This document shows positions 16,289 to 24,377 of a stretch of 64,000 nucleotides of DNA, piece by piece. The stretch is taken from contig NZ_CP061315.1 in the NCBI RefSeq assembly GCF_018688315.1, positions 1,178,001 through 1,242,000 of the forward strand, read 5' to 3'. The position numbers and the translations under genes are program-made. Positions within the stretch are counted from its first letter, which is position 1. Each line of letters opens with the position of its first letter. Origin of the DNA: Polynucleobacter sp. AP-Kolm-20A-A1. Lineage in GTDB: Bacteria; Pseudomonadota; Gammaproteobacteria; Burkholderiales; Burkholderiaceae. The notes beneath the pieces were generated by a model. It worked only from the letters and a program-made list of their open reading frames with translations, was not told where the DNA came from and searched no databases.

Positions 16289-17256
16289 GCATCACCTTCA
16301 TCCTTGCTGGCAAATGCATAGTTCACCGGAATAGCAACTTGATCTTCTAGGCGCTCACTCAAATTTTTCAACTGATCTTGAAATGCATTCTGAAAATCAG
16401 GATTCGGGCTGAGCTTGACGTTAAGCCAATCGCCGAACTGCAAGCCTACAACTTTGAATGTTCCGGTATTTGGCAAATCCATCTCAATTGAGATCTTTGA
16501 GCCACGCATAATTTGGCCCTCATTCTGAGGATCTTTTTCCCAGGCATCTTCACGCTTAATACGCGCTTGCACACCTGGCATGATTTGTCCTTGCCACAAT
16601 AAATTGCCGTACAAGAGCAAACGCGCACCATCTTTTACAGCAGGATTATCAGAGCCGAGTTTGTCGAGCAACTGCGCCGCACTATCTCGCAACTTGAGAT
16701 CTGCTGGGCCACCAGTGACCTTTTGACTTAGATAGGGCTCAAGCAATTGCTTAAGATCACTCGCTGCAAACATCGACGATCCCGCTAAACCTTGCAAGAT
16801 TTTCTGAAAGTTTTGAGCAAGAGCTACTTGCGGAGGAAGATTATCAGGAGCATCAGTGCTAGTTGATAGATTGACTGCAGGCCATTGCGTGACAAGCTCA
16901 GTAGATTTTTTAGCAGAGCCAACATCACTTAAGATGCGCGCCAGGTCTTGAGGCAAGCCGCTCTCGTTGCCGTCAACGCCCGTATTGGCCAATAAGGCGC
17001 CTTCCAAGGTTGCCGCAGCACCAGGGTCCATGCCGGGAGTAACTACCACCCCTGGTTGAGCCAAAGGATTACGCGCAACCGTCGTGCCATCTAATAGCGC
17101 AGTTGGAATGGCTACATTAACAGCTGTACGAGGATCTACGCTAACGAGATCATTCAGAACAACTGGGCCAACTTTAGAAACTGCATCAGTCCGCAACTTA
17201 TTTGCGGGTGGAGTGGCTATGTCAGGAAGCTGTGGTCCTGCGATGGGAAAGACCAT
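16285..17256 (-). CDS. FliK-like hook-length-control domain protein
   Basis: 323 residues. The first 130 are variable and rich in Pro, Ala and Val. The last 130 resemble a FliK C-terminal domain (SKISIEMDLPNTGTFKVVGL, then QFGDWLNVKLSPNPDFQNAF and a helix NLSERLEDQVAIPVNYAF). It is paired with a free FlhB-like domain, as in other bacteria that carry a FliK-like/FhlB pair. It is clearly different from the long FliK at 5233-7269. The function is inferred: a secreted or cytosolic partner in export switching. Confidence in the family is moderate. Confidence 0.65.
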   Translation of the reverse strand: MVFPIAGPQLPDIATPPANKLRTDAVSKVGPVVLNDLVSVDPRTAVNVAIPTALLDGTTVARNPLAQPGVVVTPGMDPGAAATLEGALLANTGVDGNESGLPQDLARILSDVGSAKKSTELVTQWPAVNLSTSTDAPDNLPPQVALAQNFQKILQGLAGSSMFAASDLKQLLEPYLSQKVTGGPADLKLRDSAAQLLDKLGSDNPAVKDGARLLLYGNLLWQGQIMPGVQARIKREDAWEKDPQNEGQIMRGSKISIEMDLPNTGTFKVVGLQFGDWLNVKLSPNPDFQNAFQDQLKNLSERLEDQVAIPVNYAFASKDEGDA

Positions 17257-17275
17257 TCATCCCCCTTCGCAATGT

Positions 17276-17665
17276 TTATGCGGGAACGTGATCAGTTAAG
17301 AGCGTATGCCAGGCATCATTAACCGGAAGCAATACGTCATAAACCTCACGAATCATGGCGGGATCTTTGGCAATACGCGCTTTCAGAATAGTCCGAATAG
17401 ACCAGTCATAGAGGCGGCCAAGGTTAGCGGCGATTTCACCGCCCTTTTCAAAATCAAGGGCAGGCATCAAACCAATCTTAAAAATATCTAGCGCTTTATC
17501 CAAAGGCTCTATCGCTAATTCGCCTGCTTGCATTTGCTTTTCCGCGGTCAACAAATGATCAAGTAGCTTTTCAAACACCAGAGCAATCAAATTCTCAGGA
17601 CGCGCACTCTCGACCGATGTTTGCGCGAAGATGTTTTGATAACCTTTGAGGGCTTTATTGGACAT
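17276..17665 (-). CDS. fliS: Flagellin export chaperone FliS
   Basis: 129 residues from the ATG at 17665; a TTG three codons earlier is possible but less likely. FliS binds the flagellin C-terminus and prevents polymerisation in the cytosol. Typical features are an N-terminal GYQNIFAQTSVESARPENLI, followed by a four-helix bundle ending YDWSIRTILKARIAKDPAMI. It lies just after fliD on the same strand and before the FliK-like gene. Confidence 0.95.
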   Translation of the reverse strand: MSNKALKGYQNIFAQTSVESARPENLIALVFEKLLDHLLTAEKQMQAGELAIEPLDKALDIFKIGLMPALDFEKGGEIAANLGRLYDWSIRTILKARIAKDPAMIREVYDVLLPVNDAWHTLLTDHVPA

Positions 17666-17683
17666 AGATAACAAAAGACCTAA

Positions 17684-19078
17684 TTAATTACTTTTTTGAT
17701 TGTTCAATGCATTAAAGGTTGCAGACAATGAAGTATTCATAGACTGTAACTGATAGAGCAAGGCGTCCAGTGCAGCATATTGAGCGCGATACTTTGCCAT
17801 CTTCTCATCTTTGCGTGTTTGCAAATCTTTCACGCGATTTTCAAGAATAGATTTCTGGTCTGTGAAGCTGGCAATATCGGAATCCATCGCCCCGCCATAA
17901 AGCATGGCTGAGTCTACGTACGTTCTGGTTGGGCTTGTAGTACCCTGAGAAACCTGGTCAAAGGCACCTGCCGCTACAGCAGCATCATACATAGAAGAGT
18001 TGAACTTCATCATGCCATCGAGCTGAATCTCCAAACCAAGAGATGTCAGGCTAATTGACTTATTGTTGTTGTCTTTTAGAGTCGTGCCGGATCGAGTTAA
18101 CGAAGTGGTAAATGACAATGAGATGGAATCCATCATGGATTGCAGTGCGCCATCACCATACAAGGATCCCCGCTTTGTGGGATCGCTATCGTATTTTGTC
18201 AAAGCGGTAAAAGAAGACATTAAATCGTTATAGGCCTGACCAATGTTCGACAGCATCGTTTGCGCTGAAGTAGTGTTGGCTGAGGTGATGGTGAGCGTTG
18301 ACAATCCCGCAGCTTGTAATTGCAAACTGACACCAGGTATTGCACCGGTGACAGTATTGGATGTGCGGGTAAATGTCTGATTATTTACCTTGAATACGGC
18401 ATCAGCACCAGCCTGCGAGCTAGTTGCAGTAACAGTCGCTCCACTGGCATTGGTTGTTTGCACCGTTACTGCATTTGCAGAGCCACCAGTTGTGGAGGTC
18501 AACACCAATGATGAGCCAGATCCTGTATCAACTACAGCAGCTCTAATCTTTGAAGTACCTGAGTTAGCATTAATCGCATCACGCAAAGCGGTCAAAGATG
18601 TCACACCAGAACCACCAAGACTAATGGTCTGACCCGTGCCATCAGTAGCTTTTAAATAAATACTATTAGTTGTTGTGAAATCGAACTTGCTAGAAACAAA
18701 GCTAGATGTATAAGCAGAAGCGATTGAAGTAACATCAACCTGATATGTACCAGCACTCGCCTCTAAGGAATTAGAAATCGATGAAGAAAGAACGGTAGTG
18801 TTACTGCTAGAAACAGACTTGTTGAGATAGCTCAACGGGTCCGTGAAATCTTGTAATGCCGCCTGAAAGATCGACATCTTCGACTTGATGGTGCCCAAGT
18901 CTGTAATCGATACCGCTTGCTTTGCAATGGTCGAATTCAGTTTATCGATTGGTGCTTGCTCTACTGAGTCAAGCTTAGTAACAATAGCGTTAACGTCAAT
19001 GACAGTACCGCCACCCAGGGTCCCGCTGGATCCATTGAGTGTTGATGTTGTGGTGGAAGAAGTTGAATTAACGGCCAT
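17684..19078 (-). CDS. fliD: Flagellar filament cap protein FliD
   Basis: 464 residues, normal for FliD (HAP2), which caps the filament and guides flagellin folding. The start MAVNSTSSTTTSTLNGSSG is followed by GGGTVIDVNAIVTKLDSVEQ and a helical D0-D1 region. The long middle part is rich in Ser, Thr, Ala and Val with beta structure. The C-terminal coiled coil (DQKSILENRVKDLQTRKDEK, then MAKYRAQYAALDALLYQLQS) matches the family. It lies between flaG and fliS, as is usual. Confidence 0.96.
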   Translation of the reverse strand: MAVNSTSSTTTSTLNGSSGTLGGGTVIDVNAIVTKLDSVEQAPIDKLNSTIAKQAVSITDLGTIKSKMSIFQAALQDFTDPLSYLNKSVSSSNTTVLSSSISNSLEASAGTYQVDVTSIASAYTSSFVSSKFDFTTTNSIYLKATDGTGQTISLGGSGVTSLTALRDAINANSGTSKIRAAVVDTGSGSSLVLTSTTGGSANAVTVQTTNASGATVTATSSQAGADAVFKVNNQTFTRTSNTVTGAIPGVSLQLQAAGLSTLTITSANTTSAQTMLSNIGQAYNDLMSSFTALTKYDSDPTKRGSLYGDGALQSMMDSISLSFTTSLTRSGTTLKDNNNKSISLTSLGLEIQLDGMMKFNSSMYDAAVAAGAFDQVSQGTTSPTRTYVDSAMLYGGAMDSDIASFTDQKSILENRVKDLQTRKDEKMAKYRAQYAALDALLYQLQSMNTSLSATFNALNNQKSN

Positions 19079-19136
19079 AATTAATTAGAGACTTTCGAAT
19101 TGGTATGGCGACATTTGCAGTAAGCAAATAGAAATC

Positions 19137-19556
19137 TTAGGCGATGTGATCTACAAAGACACCTTGCAAACTATCCATATTATGAGCAATGCGCACTGCC
19201 TCTTCTGATGGTAACTGCATCACCATATTGCCAGCATTGTCTGTCACACGAATAATATGATATCCGGTGGCGTGATCAACTGAAATATTAAGGTTAACGC
19301 CTTTGGACTGAATAAAAGTCTGGATCGCATCAGCTGCAGCTTGCACGACCTTCTCAACTGGACGAGCACTTTCGCGAACGCTGGCGTTAGATTTTCCGGA
19401 TGTATCCAAAACAATCTCAGCGGGTTTGAGAGAAACAACTTCGGATGGCTTGACAATAGGCTGCGCAGGATTAGCAGCGCTTAATCCAGGATTAGACGGT
19501 AATGCCACAGATGACTGTGGCATTACTGACTGTGGTGCGGAAGAAATTGGATTCAT
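19137..19556 (-). CDS. flaG: FlaG family flagellar protein
   Basis: 139 residues. The C-terminal 75 residues form the FlaG domain (VDHATGYHIIRVTDNAGNMV followed by MQLPSEEAVRIAHNMDSLQG). The first 60 are Pro- and Ser-rich and variable. FlaG proteins affect filament length in several bacteria, but the biochemical role is not settled. It lies between the flagellin genes and fliD. A strong hairpin separates it from the upstream flagellin gene. Confidence 0.9.
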   Translation of the reverse strand: MNPISSAPQSVMPQSSVALPSNPGLSAANPAQPIVKPSEVVSLKPAEIVLDTSGKSNASVRESARPVEKVVQAAADAIQTFIQSKGVNLNISVDHATGYHIIRVTDNAGNMVMQLPSEEAVRIAHNMDSLQGVFVDHIA

Positions 19557-19574
19557 ATGAAACCTCTTACTTGG

Positions 19575-19605
19575 GTCTATTAGCCTAGCCCTTAGGCTAA
19601 TAGAC
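19575..19605. terminator. 13-bp perfect hairpin between fliC1 and flaG
   Basis: GTCTATTAGCCTA (19575-19587), loop GCCCT, TAGGCTAATAGAC (19593-19605). All 13 pairs are perfect. On the minus strand, the direction of fliC, no T run follows the stem; on the plus strand it is followed by TTTCCTT. It is therefore more likely an mRNA 3'-end stabiliser or an attenuating hairpin that lowers flaG-fliD expression relative to flagellin than a classical terminator. Confidence 0.7.
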
Positions 19606-19629
19606 TTTCCTTAATAAATCAACAGGTTA

Positions 19630-19833
19630 TTACTTCAACAAGGTCAAGATGACGTTAGGCATTTGGTTTGCCTGTGCCAACATGGATGTTGCAGCTTGCT
19701 GCAAGATCTGACCACGAGTTAGGTTTGCTGTCTCAGCTGCATAGTTAGTGTCAACGATACGGCTTTGAGCGTCTGCCAAGTTATTGGACAAAGTCTGCAT
19801 GTTGTCAACGATGTAGTTGAGGCGATTTTGTTG
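19630..19833 (-). repeat. Flagellin 3' repeat, copy 1 (204 bp)
   Basis: Identical base for base to 20751-20954, encoding the last 68 codons, stop included, of each flagellin. Identity at synonymous positions points to recent gene conversion or a recent tandem duplication. Confidence 0.9.
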
Positions 19834-20709
19834 CGCACCAAGGGAAGCACGGTTAGCGATGTTATTTTGTACGGCTGTCATGATGTCACTGGAGCTAATC
19901 GAATTAACCGATGTTTGCGTAGTTGATGCCGAGGCCATAGTCTCAGTACCAGCCGGAGTACCGGAAATTGTAATAGCTGTACCTGCAGTGGCAGCAGCTG
20001 AGCTAGTTGCAAATTTCAAAGTATCGGCAGTGCCTTTAATAACATAGTAAGTGTTCCCAGATGTCAATCCAGTAATGGCGCTACCTGTATAAATAACTGC
20101 ATCGCCAGTAGAAAAACCATGAGCAGTAGAAGTAACAGCATTTGCTGCAATCACGGTATTACCAATAGTTTTACTTGACGAGCTTGCTGCGGATAATCCT
20201 AGAGCTTTTATGTTCAATGCATCAATGTTTACTGTTGTGCTAACACCGTCACCAGTAGCAAAAGATTTGGTTGTATTAAAAATTGAAGATTGGCCACCCT
20301 GAAATACGGTACGAGAATTAACTTGAGCGACTTCATTAAGAAGGGTAGAAATTTCAGTATTGATTGAACCAATCTGCCCGGTAGTAGCATCACCAGTCAA
20401 AGAACCGTTTGCTTTTTCAGTTACTAATGTCAAAACACGTTGGAGCATCTTGCTCACAACATCTAATGCACCTTCAGCAGTTTGCACCATGGAGATTGCA
20501 TCTTGTGTGTTCTGGATAGATTGATCAGTTACGTTCTTAGTTGCTTTTACTGCTTCAGCAACTGCATAACCAGCAGCATCATCTTTTGCGCTGTTGATAC
20601 GCTTGCCAGAAGATAACTTCTGTACTGAACCAGCTAAGTCAGCTTGTGCAGTTGAGAGGCTCTTTTGTGCGTACAACGACGCCATGTTTGTATTAAGGAC
20701 TGCTGGCAT
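19630..20709 (-). CDS. fliC: Flagellin (copy 1)
   Basis: 359 residues. The conserved N-terminal D0/D1 region (about 1-135, with SLSTAQADLAGSVQKLSSGK followed by RINSAKDDAAGYAVAEA) and the C-terminal D1/D0 region (about 285-359, with MLAQANQMPNVILTLLK) flank a short variable domain. The protein polymerises into the filament after type III export. An AGGAGAACTAAAC ribosome site precedes the ATG. Its two ends are identical in DNA sequence to those of copy 2, while the middle has diverged. Only 41 bases separate it from copy 2, so it may share a transcript or use a compact promoter. Confidence 0.97.
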   Translation of the reverse strand: MPAVLNTNMASLYAQKSLSTAQADLAGSVQKLSSGKRINSAKDDAAGYAVAEAVKATKNVTDQSIQNTQDAISMVQTAEGALDVVSKMLQRVLTLVTEKANGSLTGDATTGQIGSINTEISTLLNEVAQVNSRTVFQGGQSSIFNTTKSFATGDGVSTTVNIDALNIKALGLSAASSSSKTIGNTVIAANAVTSTAHGFSTGDAVIYTGSAITGLTSGNTYYVIKGTADTLKFATSSAAATAGTAITISGTPAGTETMASASTTQTSVNSISSSDIMTAVQNNIANRASLGAQQNRLNYIVDNMQTLSNNLADAQSRIVDTNYAAETANLTRGQILQQAATSMLAQANQMPNVILTLLK

Positions 20710-20721
20710 GTTTAGTTCTCC
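20387..20721 (-). repeat. Flagellin 5' repeat, copy 1 (335 bp)
   Basis: Identical to 21490-21824. It covers the first 107 codons plus 12 bases of leader with the ribosome site. Beyond 20721 the two upstream regions diverge. Confidence 0.9.
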
Positions 20722-20750
20722 TGTGTATAACTAAATTTAATATTCAAAAA

Positions 20751-20954
20751 TTACTTCAACAAGGTCAAGATGACGTTAGGCATTTGGTTTGCCTGTGCCA
20801 ACATGGATGTTGCAGCTTGCTGCAAGATCTGACCACGAGTTAGGTTTGCTGTCTCAGCTGCATAGTTAGTGTCAACGATACGGCTTTGAGCGTCTGCCAA
20901 GTTATTGGACAAAGTCTGCATGTTGTCAACGATGTAGTTGAGGCGATTTTGTTG
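20751..20954 (-). repeat. Flagellin 3' repeat, copy 2 (204 bp)
   Basis: Partner of 19630-19833, with no base difference seen on direct comparison. The two direct repeats are 1121 bases apart, so unequal exchange would delete one flagellin gene. Confidence 0.9.
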
Positions 20955-21812
20955 AGCACCAAGGGAAGCACGGCTAGCGATATTATTTTGCACCGCCGTC
21001 ATCACAGTTCCTGTAGTTAAACCATCAACAGAAGTTTGGGTGGTGTCATTTACTTTTGTAAAGGTACCTGGCGCAGCTGTAATTGTAAGTGCAGCACCGC
21101 CGGCAGTAGCTGCGAGAGTCATAGTTGTTGCAGATCCAGCGGTCTTAACATAATAAGTCTGACCATTGGTAAGGTTAGATGCAGCACCAGTACCCTTGTA
21201 AAGAACAGCATCGCCAACTGCAAAGTTATGAGCTGCTGTTGTAGTAATTTCATTTGTCGCAATACTTGCAGTAGTGGCGGCCGCTCCATTCAAACCAAGC
21301 CCTAGGTCAACAAGGGTTAATGAATCAATGTTTACAGTTGAAGTTACGCCATCACCAGTAGCAAATGAACTTGTTGTTCCAAAGATTGAAGATTGGCCAC
21401 CCTGGAACTTAGTTCTTGCTCTGATTTGATTTACTTCATTAAGAAGCGTAGAAATCTCAGAGTTAATTGAGCCCTTTTGGCCGGTTGTTGCATCACCAGT
21501 CAAAGAACCGTTTGCTTTTTCAGTTACTAATGTCAAAACACGTTGGAGCATCTTGCTCACAACATCTAATGCACCTTCAGCAGTTTGCACCATGGAGATT
21601 GCATCTTGTGTGTTCTGGATAGATTGATCAGTTACGTTCTTAGTTGCTTTTACTGCTTCAGCAACTGCATAACCAGCAGCATCATCTTTTGCGCTGTTGA
21701 TACGCTTGCCAGAAGATAACTTCTGTACTGAACCAGCTAAGTCAGCTTGTGCAGTTGAGAGGCTCTTTTGTGCGTACAACGACGCCATGTTTGTATTAAG
21801 GACTGCTGGCAT
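20751..21812 (-). CDS. fliC: Flagellin (copy 2)
   Basis: 353 residues. Residues 1-115 and the last 68 match copy 1 exactly or almost so. The middle domain (about 120-275) is different, containing LVDLGLGLNGAAATTASIAT and a KTAGSATTMTLAATAGGAAL stretch. It is the first gene of the flagellin unit and follows a 422-base regulatory region shared with flhA. Two flagellins with common ends and distinct exposed domains could form a mixed filament or be expressed under different conditions. Confidence 0.97.
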   Translation of the reverse strand: MPAVLNTNMASLYAQKSLSTAQADLAGSVQKLSSGKRINSAKDDAAGYAVAEAVKATKNVTDQSIQNTQDAISMVQTAEGALDVVSKMLQRVLTLVTEKANGSLTGDATTGQKGSINSEISTLLNEVNQIRARTKFQGGQSSIFGTTSSFATGDGVTSTVNIDSLTLVDLGLGLNGAAATTASIATNEITTTAAHNFAVGDAVLYKGTGAASNLTNGQTYYVKTAGSATTMTLAATAGGAALTITAAPGTFTKVNDTTQTSVDGLTTGTVMTAVQNNIASRASLGAQQNRLNYIVDNMQTLSNNLADAQSRIVDTNYAAETANLTRGQILQQAATSMLAQANQMPNVILTLLK

Positions 21813-21824
21813 GTTTAGTTCTCC
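21490..21824 (-). repeat. Flagellin 5' repeat, copy 2 (335 bp)
   Basis: Partner of 20387-20721, with no base difference seen on direct comparison. Confidence 0.9.
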
Positions 21825-22010
21825 GTAACTTATTAATGCTTCATAAATATGTTTCTTACGTACCTAATACGGATGGCTGGGTAAATATGTTTAGGGGTAT
21901 TTAGTAAATATTTACTAGAAATTTATAAGTTATTGTTTTTATTGGTTATTTTTCTTTAATTTCTTTCGATTTTTCTTCGTTTAGTCGTTTATTTGTCGAT
22001 ATTTCTGCGT

Positions 22011-22035
22011 TTATCGCCTGTTTTGGATGGGTTTA
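22011..22035 (-). promoter_or_regulatory. Possible sigma-28 (FliA) promoter for flagellin copy 2
   Basis: On the minus strand TAAA, 13 bases, then GGCGATAA. The -10 part differs from GCCGATAA at one position, but the spacer is about two bases shorter than usual and the site would leave a leader of about 190 bases. It is the best match in the region and is offered as tentative. Confidence 0.3.
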
Positions 22036-22195
22036 GTGGGCTCCTTTAGGGCGTACACCCTGCTTTTTTGCATGATTTATGGGGGTTTACCTAGCTTTTG
22101 GGAGCTTCAAAACCCCCTCCTTCCGTTATGATTCTTATTAGTGAAAAGTGTGTAATTTTTGTAATTAATGTTGAAAATTGCACATTTATGTTTTT

Positions 22196-22217
22196 TCTAT
22201 ATAAATCAATAACTTAA
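22196..22217 (+). promoter_or_regulatory. 22-bp element shared with the flgB upstream region (copy 2)
   Basis: TCTATATAAATCAA, then T, then AACTTAA, differing at one base from 1381-1402 and ending 17 bases before the flhA ATG. It overlaps a TATAAA that lies 16 bases after TTGCAC. It could be the core of the flhA promoter, or a regulator site overlapping it. Confidence 0.5.
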
Positions 22218-22234
22218 ATATCTAGCCCGCATTT

Positions 22235-24322
22235 ATGGCAGCTCTTGGCTTCTCTCTTAAACGCTTAAGCGCTAATTCCGCCCAAGCCGGTATTCCAATC
22301 CTGGTTTTGATGGTCTTGGTGATGATGCTGGTGCCTTTGCCTGCAATCGTGCTCGATATGTTGTTCACGCTCAATATCGCGATCTCGATCATGGTCTTGA
22401 TCTCTGCGATCAACATCAAGAGCTTTAAAGATTTTGTAGCCTTCCCAACTATTCTGCTGCTCACCACCCTGCTACGTCTTTCTTTAAACGTAGCGTCTAC
22501 GCGTATTGTGTTGATTGATGGTCACACTGGACCAGGTGCTGCAGGTAAGGTTATTGAAGCCTTCGGTAGCTTCATGATTGGCGGCAACCTCACCGTTGGT
22601 ATCGTGATCTTTATCGTGATCACCATCATCAACTTTGTGGTGATCACTAAAGGCTCTGGCCGCGTTGCTGAAGTTTCTGCACGCTTTGCTTTGGATTCGA
22701 TGCCTGGTAAACAAATGGCGATTGATGCGGACTTAAATGCTGGCATCATCAAGCAAGAAGAAGCGAAAGTACGCCGTGCCGAAGTAGCGCAGGAAGCAGA
22801 CTTCTACGGCTCCATGGACGGTGCCTCCAAGTTCGTGCGCGGCGATGCCGTTGCCGGCATCATGATTTTGGTCATTAACTTGATCGGCGGCATCATTGTT
22901 GGCGTCATGCAATACAACATGGGCTTTGTGGATGCGTTTCATACCTTCTCCACGCTGTCTATTGGTGACGGCCTCGTTGCACAGATTCCGGCATTGGTGA
23001 TTTCTACTGCAGCCGGTATCTTGGTAACCCGAGTGGCTACTGAGGATGCCTTCTCAGATCAAATCTCCAAACAATTTAGCGCAAATAGCAATGGCCTACT
23101 CGTTGCTGCAATCATTCTGGGTGTGTTGGGCTTAGTACCTGGCATGCCTCACCTTTCCTTCTTAGGTTTTGCAGGACTCTTTGGTGGTCTAGCTTGGCTT
23201 ATCAATAGCCGTATCAAAGCAGAGAAAGCACGCGTTGCCACTGCGAGTGCAGCACCAGCCAATCGTGAAGAATTGAACTGGGAAGATGTTCCAGTCATCG
23301 AACCGCTCTGCTTGGAGTTGCCTTATCGCCTGATCTCTCTAGTTGAGAATGGTGACGATAGTGATTTGATTAAGCGCATTCGAGCGATTCGTAGAAAGTT
23401 CATTGGTGACACTGGCTTCTTAACCCCGTCTGTACATATTCGCGATAACTTACAGCTGCAACCAGAAACCTATCGCTTCTTACTCTACGGCGCAGAAATT
23501 GGTCGCGGCCAATGTCTGCCGGATCGCTTGTTAGCGATTCAGCCAGCTGGCGCAGAAGATATTGAAGGCATCAAGGTGGTTGATCCTACTTTTGGTATGC
23601 CTGCGATTTGGATTACCCGCAATCGTCGCGATGAAGCAATTACCAAAGGCTATACCGTAGTGGAGCCTGCAGTAGTTCTGGCCACTCACTTAGATAATTT
23701 AGTTCACAAGCACGCCAACGAACTATTAGGCCGCCAAGAAGCCCAAGAATTACTCGATCACTTCAAACTCAGCTATCCAAAACTGGTTGAGGACGTAGTA
23801 CCTAAAGTGGTAAGCGTTGCGAACTTCCAAAGATTGCTACAACTCCTCCTGGAAGAAGGTGTGCCTATTAAAGACTTGCGCACCATCTTAGAAGTTGCCG
23901 GTGAAGTAGCGCCTAAAACTCCAGACCCAATTGATATGTTGCAACCAGTGCGCTATGCATTGCGTCGCATGATCGTGCAAGATGTTTACAAAGACTCCAA
24001 TAACTTCTCTGTGTTGGGTATTCAGCCAGAATTTGAGCGCTTGATTGAACAAGCGATTGGTACCAATGCGATTGCACCTGATGGCGTCATTGAGCCTTCA
24101 CTTGCAAGGCTGTTTGGCGAAGAGGTTATTCGTGGCATTGATGCACTAGAAGAAGCTAATCTGCCCCCAGTGATCGTTTGCAGCACACGTTGCCGCCTGA
24201 CTTTTGCCAAACTAGCCAAGCGTGTTCGTCCCCAAGCAATTGTCTTGGGTATGGGTGAACTCCCCCCGACCGCAAATCTGTCTTACTTTGATGTCCTGTG
24301 CAAACAAGCCGGCAACAATTAA
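22235..24322 (+). CDS. flhA: Flagellar export apparatus protein FlhA
   Basis: 695 residues, the usual size. FlhA forms the nonameric ring of the export gate. About eight transmembrane segments occupy the first 320 residues, with the conserved FHIPEP-region sequences ATRIVLIDGHTG-like (STRIVLIDGHTGPGAAGKVI) and FALDSMPGKQMAIDADLNAG. The cytoplasmic docking domain (about 345-695), which binds chaperone-substrate complexes, is complete. It opens a rightward unit with flhF, flhG-like and fliA. No strong ribosome site is seen before the ATG. Confidence 0.98.
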   Translation: MAALGFSLKRLSANSAQAGIPILVLMVLVMMLVPLPAIVLDMLFTLNIAISIMVLISAINIKSFKDFVAFPTILLLTTLLRLSLNVASTRIVLIDGHTGPGAAGKVIEAFGSFMIGGNLTVGIVIFIVITIINFVVITKGSGRVAEVSARFALDSMPGKQMAIDADLNAGIIKQEEAKVRRAEVAQEADFYGSMDGASKFVRGDAVAGIMILVINLIGGIIVGVMQYNMGFVDAFHTFSTLSIGDGLVAQIPALVISTAAGILVTRVATEDAFSDQISKQFSANSNGLLVAAIILGVLGLVPGMPHLSFLGFAGLFGGLAWLINSRIKAEKARVATASAAPANREELNWEDVPVIEPLCLELPYRLISLVENGDDSDLIKRIRAIRRKFIGDTGFLTPSVHIRDNLQLQPETYRFLLYGAEIGRGQCLPDRLLAIQPAGAEDIEGIKVVDPTFGMPAIWITRNRRDEAITKGYTVVEPAVVLATHLDNLVHKHANELLGRQEAQELLDHFKLSYPKLVEDVVPKVVSVANFQRLLQLLLEEGVPIKDLRTILEVAGEVAPKTPDPIDMLQPVRYALRRMIVQDVYKDSNNFSVLGIQPEFERLIEQAIGTNAIAPDGVIEPSLARLFGEEVIRGIDALEEANLPPVIVCSTRCRLTFAKLAKRVRPQAIVLGMGELPPTANLSYFDVLCKQAGNN

Positions 24323-24377
24323 TGAACGCATTACTTCTCATCTTCATTCCGCAATTTTCATACGCTAGGTAATCAAT

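Larger units (their letters stand above)
21813..22234. promoter_or_regulatory. 422-bp divergent control region between flagellin copy 2 and flhA
   Basis: No gene is seen here. The left half is AT-rich, and from about 21945 to 22020 the plus strand is a T-rich tract with CG dinucleotides spaced about 8-11 bases apart. A possible sigma-28 promoter for fliC is at 22011-22035. Near flhA, TTGCAC and TATAAA are separated by 16 bases, a plausible sigma-70 promoter that includes the 22-bp element at 22196-22217. No sigma-54 consensus was found in either direction. Confidence 0.7.

Noticed and set aside
19630..21824. Flagellin repeats as parts of a mobile element
   Set aside because: The identical blocks are coding ends of two flagellins, with no transposase, terminal inverted repeats or target duplications.
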